From Emticicia agri (GTDB lineage Bacteria; Bacteroidota; Bacteroidia; Cytophagales; Spirosomataceae), in the NCBI GenBank assembly GCA_945860265.1, contig CAMAQF010000003.1, positions 28,470 to 92,469 on the forward strand: DNA of 64,000 nt, in the 5' to 3' direction. A model generated the notes under the pieces. The model did no database searches. It was not told where the DNA came from and was given only the letters and a program-made list of their open reading frames with translations. Numbering within the stretch: position 1 is the stretch's first letter; each line of letters starts with the position of its first letter. A program made the position numbers and the translations under genes. Below are positions 1 to 8,243 of this stretch, one piece after another.

Positions 1-651
1 ATGGGCGATATGTATGGTCGTGGTTTCCAACGCTCACCCGATGGTCAGATAGTTTACGGCACAAATGGTTTGCCTGCTCAACTCGACCCAACCACAAAAA
101 AATGGGGCAACGCTTTTGCTGACTGGAAAGCAAGCTGGTCGAATGAATTTACTTATAAGGGTTTAAAATTAAGTGTTTTGTTGGATGGACAAATGGGTGG
201 AAGTATGTACTCTCAAACCAGTCATAAAAATAACACGCTTGGCAAAACCACTGTTACACTCCCAGGCAGAGACGGTGGTTTGATTGGCGATGGTGTCGTA
301 AAACAAGCAGATGGAACATTCTTGCCAAATACAGTGAAAGTAGCGGCAAGTGCATATTATGATAACTATTACCAAATTAGCAATGCCGAAGTTAATATTT
401 TTGATGCATCATTCTTGAAAATCCGTGAAGTACGTTTTGAGTTTAATTTACCTCAAAATCTGCTTAGCAAGGTTGGCATTCGCCAAACGAGCGTGGCAAT
501 ATTTGGTCGTGATTTATTCAATTTTACAAAATTCCCAGGGTTTGACCCAGAAGGTGGAAATTTGAATAATGGAACACTAACCCCAGGTGTTGAACTCACG
601 CAGTTTCCTTCGGCACGCAGTATGGGAGCAAATTTGACATTTAAGTTTTAA
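1..651 (+). CDS. SusC/RagA-type TonB-dependent receptor, C-terminal part
   Basis: This is the 3' end of a large outer-membrane TonB-dependent receptor; the gene begins before the window, so the ATG at position 1 is not a real start. The visible 216 residues are beta-barrel strands, including a late-barrel DASFLKIREVRFEF segment and a last strand ending GANLTFKF with a terminal aromatic residue, as expected for SusC/RagA proteins. A SusD-like lipoprotein gene starts 19 bp downstream, making this a SusC/SusD import pair. The pair is followed by a secreted phosphoesterase, so a phosphorus-containing substrate is a reasonable inference, but the ligand cannot be read from the sequence. Confidence 0.88.
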   Translation: MGDMYGRGFQRSPDGQIVYGTNGLPAQLDPTTKKWGNAFADWKASWSNEFTYKGLKLSVLLDGQMGGSMYSQTSHKNNTLGKTTVTLPGRDGGLIGDGVVKQADGTFLPNTVKVAASAYYDNYYQISNAEVNIFDASFLKIREVRFEFNLPQNLLSKVGIRQTSVAIFGRDLFNFTKFPGFDPEGGNLNNGTLTPGVELTQFPSARSMGANLTFKF

Positions 652-669
652 TCAAAAAGTATCTCGAAA

Positions 670-2154
670 ATGAAAAACAAATTAAAATATATCCTTACGC
701 TTTTTGTCGTGTTGTCTTTTATGACTTCATGCACAAAAAACTTTGAAGAAATCAATATCGACCCTAATCGCCCTGAAAAAGTCAATCCTGGTGTTATTTT
801 AAGTCAATTACAATACCGAATTGTCAATAACTCGGTATCAGCCGCCCGCAATTTTACGCACGAATTGATGCAAGTGGATGCACCACGAGCAAGCACGAGT
901 GGATTAGGATTGCACCGCTATACAGTAAATCCTGGGGCAGGTGTTTGGAGTAATTTTTATCAGAATTTGACTGATATAGAAGATATTTATACAATAGCCG
1001 GCCGTTTGAAAGAAAATAATTATAAAGCCATTGCATTGGTTTATAAATGTTGGGCGTATTCTATCTTGACCGATTTGTACGGTGATGTGCCATATTCACA
1101 GGCAATCAAAGCAACAGAAGGCAATTTCAAGCCTTCGTTCGATAAACAAAAAGATATTTATACACAGATTTTGAAAGATTTAGAGACAGCAAATGGTCTT
1201 TTTGATGATACCAAAATTTTGACTTACGGCGGTGATTTAGTGTATAATACAAGCGTTTTGACGGGTGGTAAAAATATCGGTATTCAACGTTGGAAAAAAT
1301 TTACGAACTCGCTCAGATTGAGATTATTACTAAGATTATCGAAAAAAGAAGGTGAAATCAACGTAAAAGAGCAAATAACTGCAATTTTAGCAGATGCCGT
1401 AAAATACCCAACTTTTACAGTCAATGCCGACGATGCGATTTTCAGATACCCTGGCACTTTCCCTTATTTTAACCCGTATTATAATGCTCGTACTTTGGAT
1501 TGGAGAGAAGGTACTTATTTCACAGAGTTTTTCTTGAATCAGATGAATGCAAGCACTGACCCACGTCGTGCGATTTGGGCAATTCCAGTTACGGTGGCGG
1601 GCGTTCCAACTTTTAGAGGTATTCAAAGTGGTTATCCGACTACCCTTGAATACGTTGTTGGTCAAAATTCAAGTTATACCGATGCACTTAAAACTCTGCC
1701 CCAGTTGGGTGTTATGATGCCTTATGCCGAAGTTGAATTTATCAAAGCTGAACTTGCTCTGAAAGGATATACAACAGGAAAAACACCAAAAGCCCATTAT
1801 GATGCAGGAATTACTGCCTCAATGGTTCAGTGGGGAGCAACAATGCCAGCGACATTTTTAACTCAAAAAAGCATCGCTTATGATGCCACACTTTCTCTTG
1901 AAAAACAATTAGAACAAATATTGTTACAAAAGTACTACGCTTATTTCTTTGTAGATTATCAAGCATGGTTTGAAAAGCGTAGAACTGGCTATCCAATTTT
2001 GCCTAGAGGAACTGGAATTCCAACCTCAAACAAGTTTCCTAGTCGTGTACCATACCCTACCTATTTACAATCACTTAACCCTGAAGGTTTGGCTGGTGCA
2101 GTAAGTTCGATTGGTGCTGATAATAGCGATACAAAAGTTTGGTGGGAAAAATAG
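670..2154 (+). CDS. SusD/RagB family nutrient-binding outer membrane lipoprotein
   Basis: This is the surface-exposed substrate-binding partner of the preceding SusC receptor. The N-terminus is a lipoprotein signal with the lipobox cysteine at residue 21 (SFMTSC). The following FEEINIDPNRPEKVNPG is the usual SusD-like opening. TPR-like helical segments follow, including the SILTDLYGDVPYSQA motif typical of SusD and SusD-like proteins. The 494-residue length is normal. It is co-oriented with and 19 bp from the SusC gene and is followed by a stem-loop at 2177-2210. The substrate is unknown; this SusD subgroup (SusD/RagB-like 2) is often found with peptide or unknown substrates. Confidence 0.9.
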   Translation: MKNKLKYILTLFVVLSFMTSCTKNFEEINIDPNRPEKVNPGVILSQLQYRIVNNSVSAARNFTHELMQVDAPRASTSGLGLHRYTVNPGAGVWSNFYQNLTDIEDIYTIAGRLKENNYKAIALVYKCWAYSILTDLYGDVPYSQAIKATEGNFKPSFDKQKDIYTQILKDLETANGLFDDTKILTYGGDLVYNTSVLTGGKNIGIQRWKKFTNSLRLRLLLRLSKKEGEINVKEQITAILADAVKYPTFTVNADDAIFRYPGTFPYFNPYYNARTLDWREGTYFTEFFLNQMNASTDPRRAIWAIPVTVAGVPTFRGIQSGYPTTLEYVVGQNSSYTDALKTLPQLGVMMPYAEVEFIKAELALKGYTTGKTPKAHYDAGITASMVQWGATMPATFLTQKSIAYDATLSLEKQLEQILLQKYYAYFFVDYQAWFEKRRTGYPILPRGTGIPTSNKFPSRVPYPTYLQSLNPEGLAGAVSSIGADNSDTKVWWEK

Positions 2155-2176
2155 AAAATTATAATCCGTTTATTCA

Positions 2177-2210
2177 AACGCTGGCAAGCTCTTAGTAACT
2201 TGTCAGCGTT
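2177..2210 (+). terminator. Stem-loop after susD-like gene
   Basis: The arms AACGCTGGCAAG and CTTGTCAGCGTT pair over 12 bp with one wobble around a 10-nt loop. There is no strong T-tract, so this may be an intercistronic RNA-processing or attenuating hairpin rather than a full terminator. The next gene starts 22 bp later. Confidence 0.55.
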
Positions 2211-2232
2211 ATCCATTTAAAAATACTTTCAA

Positions 2233-4656
2233 ATGAAACATCTATTCAAATTTGTACTTTTGTTTTCTTCATTGGTGACATTTGGTCAGAATGTTAATAC
2301 GCAACCGAATACACAAGAAGTTTTATTGCCAAATGGTTGGTCACTGACACCGGCTGGTCGCTCTTTAGAAGTTGGAGATTTGCCATTAAATATAGCCGTT
2401 TCTGTATCGGAGAAACTAATGGCTGTTACAAATAACGGTCAAGGAAAACAAACAATCCAACTGATTGATACAAAATCGGAGAAGGTTTTGGATAATATCG
2501 AAATCCCAAAGTCTTTTTATGGTTTAAAATTTAGCAAAGACGAAAAAAGCCTTTACGCATCAGGGGGGAACGACAATTGGATTTTAAAATACGCTATCGT
2601 CGGAAACAAACTCGTTTTGAATGATAGCTTAATTTTAGGAAAAAAATGGCCAAATAAAATCTCTCCCGTTGGCATTGAAATCGACGACGACCGCCAATTA
2701 TTATACGTTGTTACGAAAGAAAATAATTCATTTTATATTTTAGATTTAAAGACTAAAGCCATCGTTTTTGAGCAAAATTTAGGTCATGAAGGTTATACTT
2801 GTGTGCTTTCGCCCGATAAAAAAATACTTTATATTTCGCTTTGGGGTGGACGAAAAATTGCTCTTTTTGATACTCAAAATCGAACAATAGTAAACACAAT
2901 TCCCGTTTCGTATAACCCAAATGAGTTGATTTTAAGTAAAAATGGTCAATATTTATACGTAGCCAATGCGGGAGATAATAGTGTTTCGGTGATTGATACG
3001 AAAACACAAAAAGTAATCGAAATCTTGGATGCAGGTTTATATCCAAACTCACTAGTTGGTTCGGTTACTAACGGCGTTGCTCTTTCAAAAGATGAAAAAA
3101 CGCTGTACATTGCCAATGCTGATAATAATTGTTTGGCGGTTTTTGATGTAAGTAACAAAGGAAAAAGTTTTTCTAAAGGCTTTATTCCCGTGGGTTGGTA
3201 TCCTACCAATGTTCGGGTTGTTGGTAAAAAAATATTTGTGGCAAATGGCAAAGGATTTACTTCTTTTGCGAATCCACAAGGCCCGCAACCAGTCAAAAGA
3301 GAAGTTCGCTCAGAATCTCATCTCGGAGAAGATACTCGTGGTCAATACATTGGTAATTTGATGAAAGGAACGTTAAGTATCATTGATACACCCAATGAGA
3401 AAGATTTAGAGCTATATTCTAAAAAAGTTTATCAAAATACACCCTACAAAAAAGACAAAGAACTCGTTACGGATGGAGAGCCGAATAATCCGATTCCGAT
3501 GAAGGTTGGAGATGCTTCGCCAATCAAACACGTATTTTATATATTAAAAGAAAACCGTACTTACGACCAAGTTTTTGGTGATATGAAAGAAGGCAATGGC
3601 GATTCTACACTTTGCCTATTTGGTGAAAAATATACACCTAATCAGCATAAATTGGCTAGAGAATACGTATTATTAGATAATTTTTATGTAGATTCCGAAG
3701 TAAGTGCCGATGGTCATAACTGGTCGATGGGAGCTCACGCCAATGATTATTTAGAGAAAACTTGGCCAACTGGCTATGGTCGTCGTGGTGGCGTAACCGA
3801 AGGAATGGGTCGCCGTCAGATTGCCAATGATAAAGATGGATTTATATGGGATTTTTGTAAACGTCAAGGTGTAAGCTATCGTACTTATGGTGTTTTTGCT
3901 GATGATAAAAAAGGAAATATTTCTGCATTAGATAAAGAACACGTTTGCTCTTATTTTACAGGATATTATAACCAAAAAGTAAAAGATACGACCCGAGTTA
4001 ATCAATGGAAGCGTGATTTTGATTCTTTGTTAGTTGCAAAAGCAGTTCCTGCATTCAACTCTATTAGACTAGGTGCTGACCACACACAAGGAATGGCAGT
4101 AGGAAGACCAACACCTTTTGCTTGCGTGGCAGATAATGATTTAGCAGTCGGAATGTTTATTGAACATTTGAGTAAAAGCTCAATTTGGAATCAATCTGCG
4201 GTATTTATCCTAGAAGATGATGCTCAAAATGGCCCTGACCACGTTGATGCTCACCGCTCAAATGCTCTTGTTGTGAGTCCATATACCAAACGAAATTTTG
4301 TTGACCATACCATGTATTCAACCTCTGGAATGCTCAGAACGATGGAATTAATACTGGGTTTACCTCCAATGACACAATATGATGCCGCGGCAATGCCGAT
4401 GTTTCGTAGTTTTACAGCAAAACCAGATTTTAAACCTTACCAATCAGTTCCATCATCTATTAATTTGGAAGAGATAAATACAGCATACACACCGTCGGCA
4501 AAACGTTCAGAAGGTTTGGAATTTGCTGAAGTTGATAGCAATGACGATAATCTTTTCAACGAAATTTTATGGAAAGGCATCAAAGGTGAATTAGCTCAAC
4601 TTCCAGCACCCCGACGAAGTGCTTTTGTTAAAGTCGTTAAAGTCGACAATGATTGA
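2233..4656 (+). CDS. Secreted YncE beta-propeller / phosphoesterase fusion (1 of 5)
   Basis: This 807-residue protein has a type I signal peptide (about 1-18). A YVTN/YncE-type beta-propeller covers roughly residues 40-370, with repeats such as YLYVANAGDNSVSVIDTKTQK. The C-terminal phosphoesterase domain (PF04185-like, about 430-770) carries the metal/catalytic-type motifs ENRTYD (about 440), SADGHNW (about 492), ADHTQG and EDDAQNGPDHVDAHRS (about 660). The family resembles phospholipase C/acid phosphatase and alkaline phosphatase-fold enzymes. It probably cleaves phosphate esters outside the inner membrane. It lies 78 bp after the SusD gene, suggesting joint use with the SusCD pair. The true substrate is unknown. 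Confidence 0.85.
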   Translation: MKHLFKFVLLFSSLVTFGQNVNTQPNTQEVLLPNGWSLTPAGRSLEVGDLPLNIAVSVSEKLMAVTNNGQGKQTIQLIDTKSEKVLDNIEIPKSFYGLKFSKDEKSLYASGGNDNWILKYAIVGNKLVLNDSLILGKKWPNKISPVGIEIDDDRQLLYVVTKENNSFYILDLKTKAIVFEQNLGHEGYTCVLSPDKKILYISLWGGRKIALFDTQNRTIVNTIPVSYNPNELILSKNGQYLYVANAGDNSVSVIDTKTQKVIEILDAGLYPNSLVGSVTNGVALSKDEKTLYIANADNNCLAVFDVSNKGKSFSKGFIPVGWYPTNVRVVGKKIFVANGKGFTSFANPQGPQPVKREVRSESHLGEDTRGQYIGNLMKGTLSIIDTPNEKDLELYSKKVYQNTPYKKDKELVTDGEPNNPIPMKVGDASPIKHVFYILKENRTYDQVFGDMKEGNGDSTLCLFGEKYTPNQHKLAREYVLLDNFYVDSEVSADGHNWSMGAHANDYLEKTWPTGYGRRGGVTEGMGRRQIANDKDGFIWDFCKRQGVSYRTYGVFADDKKGNISALDKEHVCSYFTGYYNQKVKDTTRVNQWKRDFDSLLVAKAVPAFNSIRLGADHTQGMAVGRPTPFACVADNDLAVGMFIEHLSKSSIWNQSAVFILEDDAQNGPDHVDAHRSNALVVSPYTKRNFVDHTMYSTSGMLRTMELILGLPPMTQYDAAAMPMFRSFTAKPDFKPYQSVPSSINLEEINTAYTPSAKRSEGLEFAEVDSNDDNLFNEILWKGIKGELAQLPAPRRSAFVKVVKVDND

Positions 4657-4772
4657 TTTTGCAATAGATTGCCGAAAACATCCAAACGTTTACAAAATAC
4701 CAATGTTTTCTATAAAAATTATAGATTATTCTGTCGATAAACATCGAAATCATTAGTATAATTAAAATTCAC

Positions 4773-4809
4773 AAAAAGCCTCTTTTTCAAATCGAAAGAG
4801 AGGCTTTTT
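4773..4809 (+). terminator. Rho-independent terminator
   Basis: A perfect 11-bp stem, AAAAAGCCTCT with AGAGGCTTTTT, encloses a 15-nt loop whose ends can extend the helix, and it ends in a T-run. It can work on both strands. It closes the SusCD-phosphoesterase unit; the rest of 4657-4966 is AT-rich and shows only a weak TAgcTTTA-type -7 candidate near 4914. Confidence 0.8.
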
Positions 4810-4966
4810 ACTCAATAAGTAGATTAATGCCTAACTATAGAGGTTAAGAAATTTCACGAATTTAATTCATTTTTAGATTTTTTTTAATGCTTTTACAATC
4901 ATTACCTAATACTAGCTTTACATGGGGTGAGTAGTTTTGTAATTTAAATAACTATATTAATTACCC

Positions 4967-7900
4967 ATGAAAAAAACTGTGCTGTCCATTTTAATTGGAT
5001 TTCTATTTTGCTTTAATGCTTTTTCGCAAGGAACTGATGCCACAATTGCTGGTGTAGTCAAAGACGAAAAAGGTGAAGGAATTCCAGGAGCTTCGGTGCG
5101 TGTCCGCAACGAATCAACTGGTTTTCAGACTGGTACACTTACCAACGTAAATGGTGAGTTTCAATTGCAACAACTTCCGCTCGGCAAACCTTATACAATA
5201 ACGGTTTCGTTTGTGGGTTATCAGACCCAAAAATTCTCAGATTATGCTCTAAATCAAGGAGATAAACTGAAAATTGATTCAAAACTAATGATTTCAAATA
5301 CAACTTTATCTGAAGTTGTGGTTTCTGCTAATTCTTTTGTCAATAAAGAAACTGAAAGAGCCGGTGCAGCTATCGCCGTAACAGCTTTACAGATGAAACA
5401 ACTTCCAATGGAAGGCAGAAACTTTACGGCTTTAACCGCCCTTTCTCCACTGCAAGGCCGAAATGGAAGTTTTAGTGGACAGCGTACTTCATCGACCAAC
5501 GTAACGATGGATGGAGCAAACGCCCGAAATATGTACACTAACGGAGCAGTTGGCAATGGTCCATACACGATTTCTCAAGAGGCAATTCGTGAATACCAAG
5601 TTTCGACCAATAACTATGACGTAACACAAGGTCGCCAAGGTGGTGGTTCAGTAAATGCTGTTACAAAAAGTGGTACGAATACAATGGAAGGTTCAGCGTT
5701 TTTCTACCAAAGAGCAAGTAAAGCGAAACTTTTTGGAAATGAATTGTTTCCAATGAATAGTAAATTTAATGCAAACGGAACACCACGAACCACCAATATC
5801 AACCAAAAACAATATGGTTTTTCGTTAGGTGGGGCATTAATCAAAGATAAACTACACTATTTTGTGGCTTTAGACCGTCAAAACGAAACAATACCTTTTC
5901 AAATCGCTCCAGTTTTTGATGCAACTCAAGAACAAAACTTTGGTATTACTAAAGCCAATTTAGAGAAAGTGATTGAAGTGGCAAGACAAAAATATGGCAT
6001 GAAAAATACGCCACAATATGGCGACTTTTCGAGACAAACTGAAGCAAATGCCTTGTTTATGCGTTTGGATTGGCAGTTAAACGATAAAAATAAATTAACT
6101 TTCCGTAATAACCTTACAACTTGGAATGCTCCAAATTCGGTAAGTGATAATTCAAATGTCAACTTATTAGAATCTTGGATAGGTTTTAAGTCAAGAGAAA
6201 ACAGTGCTTTGGTTTCTTTGCGTTCGGCTCTAGCACCTGATTTAACCAACGAATTGAAATTTCAATATCAAACCGTTAATCGTAATTATATCGTAAGTTC
6301 AGATTTACCTTTAGAAAGCATTCCTCGTGCAATCATTACGGTTCGCTCGGTCATTCCTACTGCAACAAATCCTACTGCATCACAAACTCGAACTGTACAG
6401 TTTGGTGGTCAAAGATTTGGTACAGAATACGCCAATGATAAAACACTCCATTTGGCAAATACAACTTATTGGAGAAAAGGCGGTTTAAATTTTAAATTCG
6501 GAACGGACAATATGCTTACTTTCTTAGATTCTAAGATTGTAAACGAAATGAATGGTCGCTTCTTCTATGCAAGTTTACAAGATTTCATTGACAATAAAGC
6601 AAGCCGCTTTGCTCGTGAAGTACCGTTATCGAATCCTGCTGTTCAGCAATCTTTATTAGATTTTTCAGTATTCGGACAGGTTGATTTTCAGCCATTTAAA
6701 AACGTTTCGGCAATGGCAGGTTTGCGTTATGATGCAACGGTTTTCTTTAAACAAGGCGATGCAAACGCAACAACCGAAAACAAATTGGGCATAAAAACAA
6801 CCAATTCTTTGGCCGATTTTAATAATATCCAACCAAGACTTCAATTAACTTGGGATGTGCAAGGTCGCCAAAAAGATTTAATAAAATTTGGTGGTGGAAT
6901 TTTCTCGGCACAGCCAGTTTCTTATTTACAGTTGAATAATATTCAAAACAGTGGTACAATTGTAGGTTCGATTGATGTTTCGGGAGCAGCAGTTCCAAAA
7001 GCAGATTTTGTTTCGTATCGCAACAACCCAGCGACAACGCCAGGCATAAAGCCAGGTGAAAGCTATATTTCAACTATTAATGCTGTTTCTGATGATTTTC
7101 AAGTACCGAGTATTTTCAAATTAAACTTGTCTTATAACCGTTTTTTCAATTCAAGATTTAGAGCGGGTGTGAATTTATTATGGTCGAAAACCATCAACAA
7201 TTATGTTTATTATGACAGAAATATTGTTGACCAACCATACTTTACGCTTAGCAACGAAGGAAATCGTGGCGTATTTGTACCAGCAAATACTATTCCAGCC
7301 AACGGCTCAACTGATTGGACGAAAGGCAGAAAAGCAACTGATGTAGGTAGAGTTTTGGAATTAGAATCTTCGGGTCAATTAGACCAAATGGCGGTAGTTT
7401 TTGATGCAAGCATGAGACTCGGAACAGATGGATATTTTACTGTAAGTTATACTAGAAATGATACAAAAGACAATACTTCTTTTGACTGTTGTGTGGCCAA
7501 TACTTCAACATTTCGTGCTATTGCTGACGACCCAAGAGATAGAACTGTTGCTGCTTCTGATTTCCAGTTTAGCGATAAATTAGTTGTTAGTGCTGCTTCG
7601 CCAACTGTGAAAGGTTTCCAGCTCGGTGCTGTTTTTAATGGTGTTGGTGGAACTCGCTACTCGTTTTTGGTTGGTGGAAATAAAAGTATCAATGGTGATT
7701 TTGTGTTGACAAATGACTTAGCTTTTGTTTTTGACCCAAATAATTCTACGGTACCCGAAACTGTAAGAAATGGCATCAAAGGTCTTTTGGAAAACCCGGA
7801 TGTAACACAAAGTGTAAAAGATTATATCACTAAAAGTGCCGGCAAAGTAGCTGAAAGAAATGGTGGTGTAAATCCTTTTTATTATACCTTAGATTTGCGT

Positions 7901-8155
7901 CTTACAAAAGATATTACACTTTATAAAAATCATAAGTTGGGATTTTCGGCAGATTGTTTTAATTTTATGAATTTGTTGGATAAGGCCAAAGGTGTTTCAT
8001 ATAATCATGGAAATATCAACTTGCTTACTATGAATACTTTCGACCAAGCTACCAAAAACTATACTTATGGTGTAGAGTCAGGGGCTGGCAGAAAACTTTC
8101 AACGGCGGGCGGTAATCCTTGGAGAATTCAATTAGGATTAAGATACTCATTTTAA
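4967..8155 (+). CDS. TonB-dependent receptor with carboxypeptidase-regulatory-like N-domain
   Basis: This 1062-residue outer-membrane receptor has a signal peptide (1-20). A CarboxypepD_reg-like beta-sandwich follows (about 25-110; IAGVVKDEKGEGIPGASVRV). The plug (about 125-240) contains the GGGSVNAVTKSGTN segment typical of Oar-like receptors. A long 22-strand-type barrel then ends IQLGLRYSF. There is no SusD gene beside it. The next gene is another YncE-phosphoesterase, giving a receptor-enzyme pair. Import of an organophosphorus product is inferred from that pairing only. Confidence 0.88.
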   Translation: MKKTVLSILIGFLFCFNAFSQGTDATIAGVVKDEKGEGIPGASVRVRNESTGFQTGTLTNVNGEFQLQQLPLGKPYTITVSFVGYQTQKFSDYALNQGDKLKIDSKLMISNTTLSEVVVSANSFVNKETERAGAAIAVTALQMKQLPMEGRNFTALTALSPLQGRNGSFSGQRTSSTNVTMDGANARNMYTNGAVGNGPYTISQEAIREYQVSTNNYDVTQGRQGGGSVNAVTKSGTNTMEGSAFFYQRASKAKLFGNELFPMNSKFNANGTPRTTNINQKQYGFSLGGALIKDKLHYFVALDRQNETIPFQIAPVFDATQEQNFGITKANLEKVIEVARQKYGMKNTPQYGDFSRQTEANALFMRLDWQLNDKNKLTFRNNLTTWNAPNSVSDNSNVNLLESWIGFKSRENSALVSLRSALAPDLTNELKFQYQTVNRNYIVSSDLPLESIPRAIITVRSVIPTATNPTASQTRTVQFGGQRFGTEYANDKTLHLANTTYWRKGGLNFKFGTDNMLTFLDSKIVNEMNGRFFYASLQDFIDNKASRFAREVPLSNPAVQQSLLDFSVFGQVDFQPFKNVSAMAGLRYDATVFFKQGDANATTENKLGIKTTNSLADFNNIQPRLQLTWDVQGRQKDLIKFGGGIFSAQPVSYLQLNNIQNSGTIVGSIDVSGAAVPKADFVSYRNNPATTPGIKPGESYISTINAVSDDFQVPSIFKLNLSYNRFFNSRFRAGVNLLWSKTINNYVYYDRNIVDQPYFTLSNEGNRGVFVPANTIPANGSTDWTKGRKATDVGRVLELESSGQLDQMAVVFDASMRLGTDGYFTVSYTRNDTKDNTSFDCCVANTSTFRAIADDPRDRTVAASDFQFSDKLVVSAASPTVKGFQLGAVFNGVGGTRYSFLVGGNKSINGDFVLTNDLAFVFDPNNSTVPETVRNGIKGLLENPDVTQSVKDYITKSAGKVAERNGGVNPFYYTLDLRLTKDITLYKNHKLGFSADCFNFMNLLDKAKGVSYNHGNINLLTMNTFDQATKNYTYGVESGAGRKLSTAGGNPWRIQLGLRYSF

Positions 8156-8187
8156 CATTACTCATACCCTGAAATTTAACCCTAAAC

Positions 8188-8229
8188 AGAGTCTGACCAT
8201 TTATTTGGTCAGGCTCTATCACTTTTTTA
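8188..8229 (+). terminator. Stem-loop terminator after TonB receptor
   Basis: Arms AGAGTCTGACCA and TGGTCAGGCTCT pair over 12 bp with one G-U wobble. A T-run lies 5 nt later (8223-8228). It sits between the receptor and the next gene, so it may act as a partial terminator. It also argues against the upstream ATG at 8205 being used for the next gene. Confidence 0.65.
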
Positions 8230-8243
8230 AACAAACAAACAAC

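Noticed and set aside
4885..4920. Possible Pho box upstream of the TonB receptor at 4967
   Set aside because: The TTTTACA and TTACCTA elements are 11 bp apart but match each other poorly.
8205..8243. Upstream ATG extension of the second YncE-phosphoesterase
   Set aside because: It lies in the preceding terminator hairpin and would hide the lipoprotein signal.
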